Source: Ehretia macrophylla
Lineage: Eukaryota > Streptophyta > Magnoliopsida > Boraginales > Ehretiaceae
Assembly: GCA_037974665.1 (NCBI GenBank)
Contig: CM075773.1
Location: forward strand, 49,430,080 to 49,494,079
Length of the DNA stretch: 64,000 nucleotides
Direction of reading: 5' to 3'
The position numbers and the translations under genes are program-made. Position 1 is the first letter of the stretch. Each line of letters begins with the position of its first letter. This document shows, one piece after another, positions 36,733-48,412 of this stretch. The notes beneath the pieces were generated by a model. That model was not told the DNA's origin, ran no database searches, and worked only from the letters and a program-made list of their open reading frames with translations.

Positions 36733-36943
36733 GCTCTTGATATCATGTAAGGAAGTTTTGCCCGTGAATCTTATGAGGCTTTTCATTCATTATATATAAG
36801 TGTTACAACCTGATTAACTTTAAAATGGATAAACGTTTGTGCATTTGAATAAACGATACAAACACTAGATATTTACAAAGATTATGAAGCAGCCTCATAA
36901 GATTCTAACTGTCATGTGTCATGGCTAGTAGATACTGTTAACA
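36733..36943 (-). mobile_element. Copia 5' LTR plus primer-binding site (stump, copy A)
   Basis: On the minus strand a 198 bp LTR (36746-36943) begins TGTTAACAGT and ends CTTCCTTACA. It is followed by TGATATCAAGAGC, a decayed initiator tRNA-Met primer-binding site. No 3' LTR was found; the same stump occurs in copy B. Confidence 0.7.
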
Positions 36944-38329
36944 TCTTTAAACACTGCCGCAGCATCAACTGGTTAGGGAGTTAGAGGCGAAAAATGGATT
37001 GATTCGCGAACTAAGTTGGCACTCAGTAAGGGTTCCAAGCATTAATACTATTTTAATTGTCATATGAAAGGATGACGTTAATACTATTTTGATTGTTTAA
37101 TTGTCATATGAAAGGACAGCATTAATACTATTTTAATTGTTTAAATTTCATTAGAAATAAGTAAAATTTAGTGAACAAATATTATGTTTAAATATAATTT
37201 AGCCTTCCTTAAATGTTTTATCTTCGTTTTATTCATAGTCACTTTTCTAGAAAATACTTCTTAGCTATGTACTTGTTGAGAATCATATTCCACAAATGGC
37301 TTATTCTAACTTTTTATTAAGAAATAAGTCACCTTTTGCTCCATTAAATCCATTCAAAATTATAAATTTTATGGTACATGAGATGTTTCAATACATGCAT
37401 TAAATCTATTAAAAACGATAACAACTATTGATTTCAAACTCATGAGCCGTCATTCTACCACTCTGCTCGACTTGGACAACCTTGGGATCAATTTTTTCTA
37501 AATTGTTAACAATTCTAACGCCCAAAAAGAAAAAGAGAAAGATATAAAAAGACAACCAGATGCGTTTGTTTTTTACCTTTTTCCAACTACTTCTTCTAAT
37601 TTTTCTTTTTCCCATGGCACATCCCTCTAAGTTATCGGTGTTTTTCAAGTACGAAGGAGTAGTATAATTTGAATAATAAAAGATGCACCTACCCCATCTA
37701 AACACGACTTACCCATAAAAGTAAAAAAAAAAAAAAAAGCTTAAGCTCAACAAATACACACACTACGGTCGGGCAGTAACTTATTGCAATAAGAGATTTT
37801 GAGTTCGAACTATAATTTTGACATTTATTATAACCGGAAAAAAAAAAAAAGTTTTGGCACAAAAGTGCCGGACATGTTTAAGCAATAAATACTAACTACA
37901 AAAAGAAGAAATAAATTTATTGACATGACATACATTTATGAAAGTGAAATATGACAACGAAGTTCTGTATTTTCTGTTTAGAATATATATATCAATCTTA
38001 GTCACCAAAAACCTATACTTTCATTTAGTTTGTTGCAATCTTACATCCAAAATTTTTCATAGATATGGAGTCTATCTTAAGAATATCATGAAAACCTAGC
38101 ATTTAAAAGCTTTTTTACGATCAAATATCAAAATTATTAATAATGTCCACAATGCCAATACTAATATACATTATTGGAAGGAGGCAAAAGAAATTACTCC
38201 AAAAACTATAGGCAATAGCAATGGGGCATGTCTATCTCAATTCGGAAGTGCGAATCCAAGACCTTTACTTACTAGGAGTGGCCTGACAATTCGCATGTTT
38301 TTTGGGAAATTAGCAATTTTATTGGTTTA

Positions 38330-38620
38330 AAACCACAGAATTCTTGGAAGCTAAAGATAGACGGATGTTCGAAAGGTAATCCAGATACATGTGGCAGGAG
38401 GTCTATTTCATAGTCAAGAAGGAGATTGGTGTAATGGTGATTTACAATCAATTTAGGAGTGGCCTCGAACAATAGGGTGAAGCTCGTTGTTTTACGCAAA
38501 GGGTTATATAAAACTATAGAACTAGGTGTTCAACAACTTGAGATAGAGACGGACTCCCCAATTGTGGTGAAGTTATTAAAAGGAACAATGCCTGTGTAAC
38601 GAACTGGATTCTGAAACATA
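38330..38620 (+). pseudogene. LINE-type RNase H (RVT_3) fragment
   Basis: The plus strand reads KIDGCSKGNPDT, then (after frame changes and stops) INLGVASNNRVKL and LGVQQLEIETDSPIVVKLLK. These are the family's DGSSKGN, NN-x-AE-x-x-A and ETDS-x-x-V blocks. The acidic residue after ASNN is Arg here, so a catalytic Glu is gone. It lies in a segment present only in copy B. Confidence 0.75.
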
Positions 38621-39490
38621 ATTGAAAGGTATAAAAGAAAGAGAAATTGCAGAGAATTTAAGAAGAAGAACAAAATAGAATAAGTTGATGTTTTTGCTTA
38701 GCTTCACTTTGATACTAACCACAAGGATATATAGTGTTCTTCATGTTACATGTTCAATGCTTAACAGATTCTAACTACAGGACACGTGTATGCTCTTTCT
38801 TACAGCTGCGCTAAGATGATCAACCGTACGTAGCTTAGGTTGGGCCATTATCATTAGTAGAGTCCACCGATATTAGGTTCATAACAGCCTGCACATGGTT
38901 CGCTGAAGTTTTTGATAGAGGACTTCTAAAAAGTTTTACTCAACAGGGTTGATTTAAGATAAATCGTGTATACATGGAAGCAAAATCATTTTGTAATTGA
39001 CTGGTAAATTTTGGCCTTAATCAACCTACTAGTTGGAAGTGATACAAATTGATAACATAGCCAAATAGTAATTTGCATGCCTTCTTCATTACAAAAATTC
39101 CTCTAGCTGCAGCTAAGCTTGGATTACCCTTTAAATAACCATCAAATAACCATCGACATGAACACCTTGTTTGGATTCAGAGGGAAAATTTTATAAAGGA
39201 AAAGATAGAATAATAAAAGAAATGAGAGGATAACTTTTAGTGAAGATAGCCTTATGACCGTAAGCTGATTTACCATTGTCCTGCCGAAAAAATGCTTCAT
39301 TCTGCCAACGCCATGTCACCTAGTCCATAAATGAACACAACATTCCACTGCACCCATTAGTGTGGCATTTATTTCGTAAATTCAACTACAATATAATTAC
39401 TTTTACAAGACATTCAGTTGACAAGGGAGAGGGGAAGAGAGAGAAAGAGAAAGACATCAAAAGAAATCTTTGAAGAAGGATAGAGTTGCC

Positions 39491-39613
39491 AAAGACCCTT
39501 TGGTCTAGTGGCATAACACTCACAGTATTTGTGAGAGATTACGAGCTCGAAACTCGCTGGCTATATCTATATATATATATATATATATGGGATCTTAGGC
39601 CTCCCTTTGAATC
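39491..39613 (+). mobile_element. tRNA-derived SINE-like insertion
   Basis: The A-box-like TGGTCTAGTGG (39501-39511) and B-box-like GAGCTCGAAACTC (39543-39555) are spaced as in a tRNA gene but without a cloverleaf. A (TA)n run and GATCTTAGGCCTCCCTTTGAATC follow. The matching place in copy A (about 35355-35370) lacks this block. Orientation follows the boxes. Confidence 0.6.
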
Positions 39614-40386
39614 AAAAAAGACGGATTGGGTTTAAGATCAAAATTGATGGTATCTAACTGATAATAAAAACTAATGAGGTACTCACTAGGTTCTATTTTC
39701 TACAAGAGGTAACTAACAAGTAACTTGATAGGTTTGATATTAAATGTTAAAAATATCGAATTCAAAAACCCATTATTAATTACTAATTTATTTTATAGAT
39801 ATATACATTGACCTAATTCCTAAACTTGTATTTTTTATTCTGACCCAATAAGGAAATAGGCTAAGCCCAAACACTACTCCTCTAAGCCTTAAGTCACATC
39901 TTTTGAGTTAAAAGCCCCAAGTTACCTAGAAAGCTTAGATCATAAATAAGTCATATATTTTTATCATTATTCTTAACGATCTCTCTATCTACATTTGTTT
40001 GATTATTTATTTACGAATTTTATTATCTTATTGTATATGAACATATATTTTATCGATTTTAATTTTATTGGAATTGGTAATTATTTATGGACAATATTTC
40101 AATAATTATATCATTAATTTCAAATTTATCATCTTATTAAATATGGATTTTTATCTGAGTAAAATGCACAATACCCCTTATGAATTAGAACAAAACCCCC
40201 AGTGTTTTCCAAAGTAAATAGTTTTCACTACCAAGTTTGAAACAATAGGTAAAGACGCCACATTGAAGGATTGAGTATTGTGAGCGCATCAACCACGGGA
40301 GAAGAAGTAGAAGAGCCAAGAGGTTGTCGTGTGAGCTAAAAACAAATAATTTCTGATTTAAGAGTCGAGAAAAAAGATAAACCTAA

Positions 40387-40489
40387 GCCTTGGTACCATG
40401 TAAGGAAGTTTTTGCCTTTGAATCTTCTAAGGCTTTTCATTATATATATATATATAGATATATGTTACAACATGATTAACTCAATAATG

Positions 40490-40524
<35 letters not shown>

Positions 40525-40612
40525 TGTTTACAAAGATGATGAAGCAGCCTCATAAGATTATAAATGTCATGTGCTGTGGATAAGCATGGGTAACTAGTAG
40601 ATACCGTTAACA
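40387..40612 (-). mobile_element. Copia 5' LTR plus primer-binding site (stump, copy B)
   Basis: Duplicate of 36733-36943. The LTR at 40399-40612 is lengthened by a (TA)n run near 40495-40521. The primer-binding site reads TGGTACCAAGGC on the minus strand. The gag part next to it (40150-40340) is more decayed than in copy A. Confidence 0.65.
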
Positions 40613-40989
40613 TCTTTAAGCACTGCTGTAACATCAACTGGTTAGAGTGTTGAAGTGAAAAATGGCTTGATTAGGCACTCAGTAAGGGTTCCAAGCAATG
40701 GCAAAGTCAGGCACCGACAATTAGGGGTACTACAGTGGCGAAGACAATAATCAATGATTGAGACAATCATTTATGCATTATATATCCTCCTGATCTAGCA
40801 TACGAGTATGATAAACATTCACAAACTTTTTATATAGGTGATTAAAATCGATTCTTCATTTTTTAACTCTCACAACTTTAATGTAGCTTAGTATACTAAT
40901 GGCCTTTTCCCAGATTAGTAGCCATTGTCGTTGCTTATTTTTAATTAGCTAATGACATTTTTCTTTACTTTTTCCTTTTATATAATTTA

Positions 40990-41145
40990 AAGGGTGAAGT
41001 GCACAGGACCTCCTTCTACTTTAAAAAAAATACATAGGTCTCCCCTGTGCTTTTAAAACAACCAAATACCTCCCCTGTGATTTTTAAAACATATCACACT
41101 TGCCCCTTCCTCAGTTTTCCATTAACTTGGTTAACATAATATATT
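40990..41145 (+). repeat. Inverted-repeat arm, left partner of 48880-49075
   Basis: GTGAAGTGCACAGGACCTCC and TTTTAAAACAACCAAATACC recur in reverse complement at 48880-49075. This is a known style of plant MITE end. The partner arm lies nearly 8 kb away. Confidence 0.7.
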
Positions 41146-41155
41146 AAACAACTTA

Positions 41156-41705
41156 GGATCCGTTTGTTTGCCATAAAATAACTTGCTTGTCGAAAATATT
41201 TTCCTGAGCTCCGTTTGTTTGCCGTAAAATAACTTGTTAGGGGAAAATATTTTCCTGAAAAATATAATACTGGAAAACATTTTCTAGTGTTTGGATATAT
41301 AATGAAAAATATTTTCTGACATGAGATTTATAAAAAAATAAAAAAATACACATAAATATATATTTATCGTGAGGGTGGAGGGGGTGAGTGAGTAAAGGCG
41401 GGGGGTGGGTGGGGGTAGGGTATGGGGTGGGGGTGGGGGTAGAGGTAAGGTACGGGGTAGGGGTGGTTGAGTTCCGGAAAATATTTTCCTTTCCTAAAGA
41501 ACATGAAAATATTTTTTCAAATTTTGTACTAGCCGTAATATTTGATCGGAAAATATTTTCCAGTTGACCAATTTTCCGGTGTTACCAAACACTAGAAAAT
41601 CTCCAAAAAGTAGTCCACAATTTTTTACTGAAAAATATTTTTCAGTTGACCAATTTTCTGGTGTTACCAAACACAGTAAAATTAGAACGACAAACAAACG
41701 GAGCC
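41156..41705. mobile_element. PIF/Harbinger (Tourist-like) MITE
   Basis: The left end GGATCCGTTTGTTTGCC is matched by inverted GACAAACAAACGGAGCC at the right end. The trinucleotide TTA stands on both sides (41153-41155 and 41706-41708), the usual 3 bp target duplication of PIF/Harbinger elements. The interior holds repeated AAAATATTTTCC motifs in both orientations and a G-rich tract at 41380-41470. Confidence 0.75.
41380..41470 (+). repeat. G-rich tract with quadruplex potential
   Basis: Many runs of three to six G (GGGGGGTGGGTGGGGG, GGGGTGGGGGTGGGGG) separated by one to five bases on the plus strand. Confidence 0.75.
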
Positions 41706-41737
41706 TTAAGTGCCTTTATTTTAACTTTATATGTTTT

Positions 41738-41837
41738 NNNNNNNNNNNNNNNNNNNNNNNNNNNNNNNNNNNNNNNNNNNNNNNNNNNNNNNNNNNNNNN
41801 NNNNNNNNNNNNNNNNNNNNNNNNNNNNNNNNNNNNN
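41738..41837. other. Assembly gap of 100 N
   Basis: Exactly 100 N, the usual placeholder for a gap of unknown size. Reading frames crossing it are artefacts. Confidence 0.99.
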
Positions 41838-42029
41838 AAAAGGTCCCCAATGTTTGTAAACATGCTCATTGTGGTCCCTACCGTTAAAATTTTAACAGAA
41901 AATTTATAAAATAACTAAACTACCCTTACTTAAAAATAAAATACCCAAAATATCCCTATCTTCTTCTTCCTCTTCCAAACCCTCAACCCACCACCACCAA
42001 GCACCACCAAGCACCACCACCACCCACCA

Positions 42030-42352
42030 CCCACTCCCCTGCGGCACAGTGCCTCCCCCACCCCCCCTGGCGCGACAGCGCCCCCCCACCCCCCCCCCTG
42101 CGCGCGACAGCGCCCCCCCCCACCCCCCCCCCCCTGCGCGCAACAGCGCCTCCCACCCCCCCCGCCGCGACAGCGCCTCCCCCCACCCCCCCCCTGCGCG
42201 CGACAGCGCCCCCCCCACCCCCCCCCTGCGCGCGACAGCGCGCCCCCCCCCCCCCCCCCCCCCCCCCGCGCGCGAACAGCGCCCCCCCCACCCCCCTGCG
42301 CGAACAGCGCCACCCACCCCCCCCCCCCCGCTGCGCGAACAGCCCCACCCCC
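42030..42352. repeat. C-rich minisatellite, unit about 25-35 bp
   Basis: About ten copies of a unit with a run of C followed by TGCGCGCGACAGCG. One C run is 25 bases long (42243-42267). Pro- or Gly-rich open frames here come only from the repeat. Confidence 0.9.
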
Positions 42353-42354
42353 CT

Positions 42355-42612
42355 CCTTGTGTATTAGTGTGTGTTTTGGTGTTAGTGTGTGTTTATGAGT
42401 GTGTATTAGTGTGTATTTTTTGGTGTTAGTGTGTGTTTTTTGATGTTAGTGTGTGTTTGTGGGTGTGTTAATGTGTGTGTATTAGTGTATTTTTTGGTGT
42501 TTTTGTGAGTGTGTGTGTTTGTGGGTGTGTTAGTGTGTGTTTTTTGGTGAGTGCGTGTGTTTGTAGGTGTGTTAGTGTGTGTTTTTTGGTATTTTTGTGT
42601 GAAATTTTGTGT
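42355..42612. repeat. TG-rich minisatellite
   Basis: Irregular units of TTAGTGTGTGTTTTTTGGTG and GTGTGTTTGTGGGTGTG. Strand bias is strong: T and G on plus, C and A almost absent. Confidence 0.85.
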
Positions 42613-42800
42613 TTTTTGTGATTTTTTAAATTTACCCTTGAAATACTATTCACATCTGTTAAAACTAACCAAAATTTTAACGGTAGGGACCACAATGAGC
42701 ATGTTTACCAAACATTGGGGACCTTTTTGAGCATTTTGAAACAATGGGATTAAATTGACTTTTGAGTAAACAATGGGGACTACTGCTGCTTTTTACCCTA

Positions 42801-44990
42801 AATTATACACCGAAGGTGTTTGTTAAAAAGCCAAAGTGCACTTCGCATTAAAAACTTTATACAAATTAATGTATTTCTTGTAAGATACCTCAAAGGTGTA
42901 TCTCTCAGGTTATGAATTGAAAGTATTTGGCGGAATGCCTCTGCGGAATTTACGTTCCTGGGCGGCTGAGCTCAATACTTATTTCAGCAAATTATCTACC
43001 ATGGATTACTTGTTCATTATTAAAAAACCTTTTTCATATAAGGATCCATACTTGGTCATGTAATCTACAATGTAGTCAAAACATGCATCAACACTCTGGT
43101 ACCTATATTTTTCTTACTGAATTAGATCCGAAGAGATATTAAACTCTTAAATTTGCTTTGCTAGTGCATAATGATTGCTCATCATTATTATATATGCTTT
43201 CAAAAAATATTCTACCACGTGGAAAGTAGCATAATTCTAGCGGGTACCATTGTACATTTGGACCGAATATTATAGGTATGTTCCAAAGATGTTTGCCAAA
43301 ATGCCGGAATGAATTTATCTTCCAAAAGATAGTTGAAGCTTACTCATTTGTTGATACCCAGAAGGGAAACTAATTACCGGTAGCTTTGCATTTATATCTT
43401 TGATCTTTGATGATAATGTAAAATACTACTTACTGATGCATCTAAGCTATCCTGCCCATTAATGGAGGTAAAATCCACCTGCCTAAGGACAACATCCGTA
43501 ATAGTAGTTATTTCCCCCAAAAAAAAAAAAAAATGCTGAATATTAGCGAAACAACCATTCGGCTGGAGAATTGAGGTAAGGTACCTAAAATGCTGCAATT
43601 TGGTTTCACTTGTGTGGCTGCTCATCTTCTATCTATCTTTATAGAAGTTTAATATTTGCATGCATCTGACATGCATTATCTCAGAAGTACTGCTACTTGA
43701 AGATGAATTGGGGCTGATTTTTTTTTTTAAGTTCACCAAACAATTCAATGAGTTGACAAAAATGTGCGTGTACTCTTTTTGAGCATGGTTACTAATATCA
43801 AAAGACTGTGTAATAACACTGACAGAAGCACATTCATGTGTATAATATGTCCACATTGCCTTCGTACTCATGATATAACCAAGAACCACGTAAGTGATAA
43901 AACTCGCAGCATTATTTGGATAAGTGGTTCTTCATATTAGCCACTTAATAGTGCACAATGAGTCTCCAAGAGCTGCCTTGTCAGTAAACCATAGATATTT
44001 AATATCTTTAAAGTATGCACTTGACGTTCTCTGATGTAACATATAAGTTATAGTAGGTATCTGCACTGTCTTCTTGGAGTTCATATATGCGGCTTATATT
44101 AGATATCAGCTTGTTAAAATGCATCCATGGCCAATTAGATAAAAATGTGTTCCTCATCTTCCTGCTTAAGCTGGGAAAGAGTAGTGCCAGAGTCTCGATA
44201 CTGCTCGAATAATGAAAAGGGCTATTGCAACTAGCTGAAACTATAATGAGTATTCAGTTACTGTGACTATTAACGTTACATGTGCTCCTACATTTTGCGA
44301 ATCATGCTAAGAAAATTGAACCACAACTTATAATAATTGTGGTGTGCTGTACTGAAATGTAGTTAATACAATTTTGTTATTTGTGTGCAATGTTAATACT
44401 TAATAGCAGTATTACATGCTGCTGCTACAAGTGCAATGCTTTAATATAGCAACTAGAATTGCAGGGTCCTATGATCACAAAGTGTTCGATAGAATGCCAA
44501 TCCAGAGCACATCTCATGAAGCACCATGGTACATGCATATGTAAAAGATGGATCAGGCTTATCTTGCTTTCTAATGTTTATGGAGAAGTAGGTGCAAAAA
44601 TTGCATCATGAAGATAGTATGAGCCATGCTTTTCTAGAAGGATTGAAGTCCCCGAACTCTACTTCGTTTTTAGAAAGAGAGAAATTACGGAAATCATTAC
44701 TTCCTACTCTATCTCTATTTCTGTTTTACTTTGGCTAATTCTATTGATAAGCTTTACTGATATGAGCTCGCATAACAATTTTTGCTTGGCTTTGCGTGAA
44801 TACTTGCTTAAATATACTTTGTTAAAATTTAAAGCTGGCTTGTATGATTGGGTTGACTTCGAAATGAGTTATTATGCTGAGATCTTAGTGATTGAAAGTC
44901 ATAGCATGAAGATTACTACGTTTTGTCATATTGTCAACATGCTCATACCGAGCATCTATTATATCTTACGAAGTTATACTTATGGTTGTG
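42801..44990. other. Intergenic region, no supportable gene
   Basis: Short frames only. A minus-strand patch near 43420-43625 (ETKLQHFRYLTSIL, VVLRQVDFTSINGQDSL) looks slightly coding-like but is split by a poly-T run and matches no family I know. Confidence 0.4.
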
Positions 44991-44999
44991 TAAGTATGG

Positions 45000-47763
45000 T
45001 GTAGACAACAATTTGTACAGGTCCATACAAGCTTCAATGGGTCTATCGACTCCTTGCATAGGTCCATGCGACCTCCATTGAGCCTACGGACCATATTAAC
45101 CTACAGGATTGGTTATTTTAAAAAGTGCATCAACGGCAAAGATGATCAAATTAACGCAACCACAACCTCAACAAGGATGATTAAATCAAGTCAATTGACA
45201 CTTAGTAAAGCTCTCCCGACCTCAGGGTCCGTACAGAGTTACCTCCCGACCTCTCCAGGAAGTATTATAGCCTACCATGCAGATAAGCTCGGACTACCTA
45301 CTTATGCACCCACAAGAGCTTCAACAAATCTGCAGGCTCTTTATGCCTACGGGCCACATTAGCATGCGGGATTAGTTATCTTGAAGAAGATCATCAATGA
45401 CAAGGGCGATCAAATCAACCCAACCTTGATCTCAACTCGGATAAAATCAACTACACCCCTCTATGAGAAGGTAACAAAATTTTGATTCTTTAAATAATCA
45501 GGATATATTAGCATTGTCTACTACTAACATGGCAGGATTGACCTGAATACCATGGCCCATCGTCTTAACAAGGCCCACAAGGCTAACCATCAAGTCAGCC
45601 CTTGAGGCCCAAACACCTCGGGAGATGAAGATGAGGGCTTGGTTATAAAAGATCCTACGGGAACTTAAAAACCACCTCAGGAGATGAAGATGAGGGCTTG
45701 GTTATAAAAGATCCTACGGGAACTTAAAAACCACCTCGGGAGAGGAAGACAAAGGGCCACGATGGGAGCTTGGCAAGGCTCTTACCAGCCCTACCGGCTA
45801 TACAACAGCCGCCTTGGGGGGTTAACATTCCCTCCACCAAGGGCCACGACGGGAATTGAACAACGATCCTAGCAGCTCCACCAAAGGCCACGACAGGAGC
45901 TAGGCAAGGCTCCTACCAGCTTTACCGGCTATACAACAGCTGCCTCGGGGGGTTAACATTCCCTCTACCAAGGGCCACGATGGGAATCTCACAATGTTCC
46001 TACCAGCCCTACATCCAGGGCCACGACGGGAACCTCACAACATTCCTACTAGCCCCACATCAAAGGCCATGAGGGGAGTTGAGGAGATTCCCACAAAGAA
46101 CTCAACAAGGCTTCTACCAGCCCCACTGGCTATAAGAGATACCTACAGGAACTTAACAGCCCCAGGTTACACAAGATTTCTAAAGAAACTTAGCAGCCGC
46201 CGATTATAGAAAAAGACTCTTATGAGAGCTTAGAAAACCGATTCTGAAGACTTCATCCATGCAACAATAGCTAAAGCAAGTACCCTATGAAGATTTTTCA
46301 GCCTATCCCAGACGGTCAAGCCCAAAAGAAAATCAAAAGTGGAAAACCCTACAGGGACCAACCCCTCAATGCTAAAAGCTCTGACAAATGCGAAAGAAGG
46401 AAGCCTCAAGCTGACATCGGCAGTCAACTATCAGAAGTAAAGAAAACACTGTAAGTAAACAAGAGATCAGATCAATGCGAAGGCTAAGTTGTCTACCAAC
46501 ATAAAAACAGATCAAGCTGGCAAAAACGTATATCCTGCTAATTGAGGAAATTCGCTATAAGATCAGAATGAAGATTGAAGCACATTGAAAGTCTAAGTCT
46601 AAACCTGGGGGGCGTAACCCTCGGCGGCACCATGTGATTCAGTTTGATTAACCTCGGGGTTAATTTCCTCACTTAGTTGTTCCTCAGCATAGTCATTCTC
46701 TAACTCCTACTTTGGCTTAGAATCCTCAATAGTCAGGAGGTAGGCACACATGAACAACATTAGGGATACCCCTAAAAATTGTATTCCTTACCAGCCGACC
46801 TCGAGGCCATTACTTTTCAAATTAAGACAAGAATTTTCTGAGATCTTGCCAGCCTGCCAACAGAATTATCTATTCCGAGGATAAGATAAAATTCCTACGT
46901 GGACCTACCAACTCCACCAGCTATACAAGGCTCCTCCTAGATCTCTGCAGCTACCTCGGAAGCTATTATCCTCCAAATAAGGGGCTATGAAGGGTATCCT
47001 ACGGGAACTTACCATGCCCCACAAGCTAAGAAAAGTATCATACGAGAACTTATCAACCAAAAATTGAAGGCACCACCCTCATAATGGATACAAGAACCCT
47101 CCGGGGTCTTTCCAAGCATCGACGAGATCGTAATTCTCCAAGCTAAGACGAGTATCCTTTCGGGGCTTATCAACCAAAAGAGGACTTTCTACTCTCTCAG
47201 CAAAGACAAGAACCCTCTGTGGTCTTACCACCCACTATCGGGGTTACTTCTTCCCAAGATAATCAAAAGTCCACTAAAGCCACAGCAGCCATCAAAAAAG
47301 GGTCATCTCAACTGAAATATAAGAGCCATCTCGGGGTCTCCTAAGTATGAGATCCTCTTAAGACAGAGGCCGAGGTCTCGCAAATATGAAGCCACATGGA
47401 CCCTCAGACCTCTCGAGGTCGAGGTCCACCAAGTCGAGACTAAGGTCCACTAGCCTAAGACAAACTACCCACAATGAGTATGATCAATAAACTTAGATTC
47501 GTAGAAGCTCGAGATTCTTATTTCTCGGCCCGACACACATTCGCCTATTCCGAAAGCACACTTCCATGGAAATAATACTAAGACAAATCCAATGTTGTCC
47601 AAATACAGGTATGAACCACCATGGTCCATTCAGTTAAGCAGAGATCAGGTTGAGTCGATTCACAGCGACTTAAGTAGGGAAGAGAACCCAGAGAATGGTA
47701 GCATTATAGTAAGCGATTTCCCGACCTCCTGTGGAGCTTAAAAAATCGGGGGGGGGGGGCAAT
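45000..47763 (+). mobile_element. Non-coding internal region of a degenerate LTR retrotransposon
   Basis: GC-richer than its surroundings, without a long frame. It is full of direct repeats (a 60 bp unit at 45620-45739, and GGCCACGAYGGGA-type units from about 45750 to 46080). It ends in the polypurine-like AAAAATCGGGGGGGGGGG (from about 47741) directly before an LTR start. The left limit and a 5' LTR were not found. This fits the internal part of a Ty3-type or LARD-like non-autonomous element. Confidence 0.55.
45620..45739 (+). repeat. Two-copy tandem repeat, 60 bp unit
   Basis: GAGATGAAGATGAGGGCTTG followed by GTTATAAAAGATCCTACGGG appears twice in a row, nearly identical. Confidence 0.9.
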
Positions 47764-48295
47764 TGATAAGAGGTATATTTCTGGGCATATTAATAATTAC
47801 CAAAATACCCCTAAGAACTCCATTAGCTTGAGGTCTGATGCCCGAGGTTCAGTCCCGAGGTCCAATGCCCAAGGCCCATTAGCTCGAGGCCGAGGTCCAC
47901 TACCCCGAGGCCTATCATACATATCGAGAGACAATTATAACATATTAACATCCTAGAGGCTTGGGGAACACTCTAGTAAGAGGACACATGGCAGTCTCTG
48001 GTAACTTGGAATTAGTATAAATATAAGAGTCTTATTCCAAGAAAAGGTAACCAATATTAGGCACACATGCTCTACATATTTTCTTTTTCTCTTTTCCTCC
48101 CTTCTCTTTCTTTTGCTTATATGCAATTTGAGATCTTGAACTGACTTGATCGTCGGAGGGATCCCCCGGGCACACCCCCAGTAGGCCTTGTTTTGCAGGT
48201 TGCTCATTGACAGAATCTCGTTTCGAGTCCAGCTAGAGAAATCAAGATCCAGATCTGGCCCAAGATTATGCTCCGAAATATTTTTGACCTTAACA
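47764..48295 (+). repeat. 3' LTR of the degenerate LTR retrotransposon
   Basis: Starts TGATAAGAGG directly after the G-run polypurine tract and ends CCTTAACA, giving imperfect inverted ends (TGATAAG / CTTAACA). Inside are a TATA-like AGTATAAATATAAG near 48015 and the GGAGGGATCCCCCGGG ... TTTTGCAGG pattern common in plant Ty3 LTRs. Length is 532 bp. Confidence 0.65.
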
Positions 48296-48299
48296 TGGC

Positions 48300-48412
48300 C
48301 AAATCTTTTACCCTCTTTGACCCGATTGAAAAAAAAATAAAAAAACATAGCTTTTACCCTCTTTTAACGGATTGAAAAAAAAACATAGTTTTTACCCTCT
48401 TTAACCAATCGA
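48300..48412. repeat. Three-copy short tandem repeat
   Basis: TTTTACCCTCTTTGACCCGATTG recurs as TTTTACCCTCTTTTAACGGATTG and TTTTACCCTCTTTAACCAATCG, separated by A-rich runs and ACATAG. Confidence 0.8.

Larger units (their letters stand above)
32615..37037. repeat. Tandem segmental duplication, copy A
   Basis: Shares long colinear blocks with copy B (37038-40697). Blocks: 32640-33190 with 37060-37660; 33725-33880 with 37680-37875; 35250-35520 with 39240-39780; 36145-37037 with 39805-40697. Both copies end in CAGTAAGGGTTCCAAGCA. Copy A alone contains the hairpin element at 33217-33717, a LINE piece at 33909-35244 and a segment around 35525-36130. Confidence 0.85.
37038..40697. repeat. Tandem segmental duplication, copy B
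   Basis: Colinear with copy A but lacking its hairpin and LINE. It instead holds an extra segment of about 1.3 kb at 37876-39212 (with a LINE-type RNase H piece) and a SINE near 39491-39613. The A/B junction falls at 37037/37038, directly after GGTTCCAAGCA. Confidence 0.85.
41838..42800. repeat. Inverted-repeat element with minisatellite core, left end lost in the gap
   Basis: GGTCCCCAATGTTTGTAAAC and GGTCCCTACCGTTAAAATTT at the left are answered by AAATTTTAACGGTAGGGACC and AACATTGGGGACC at about 42671-42723. The outer right part (to TTTTTACCCT near 42798) should have its partner in the gap. Confidence 0.75.

Noticed and set aside
39501-39560. A functional tRNA gene
   Set aside because: A and B boxes are present, but no acceptor stem or cloverleaf can be paired; SINE-like instead.
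41564-41909. Open frames spanning the N block
   Set aside because: They read through 100 N and are artefacts.
41904-42429. Several long Gly/Arg- or Pro-rich open frames on both strands
   Set aside because: They are translations of the C-rich minisatellite in all frames and have no start, domain or composition of a real protein.
43392-43625. Minus-strand frame MSSHTSETKLQHF
   Set aside because: Interrupted by a poly-T run and not similar to any family I can name.
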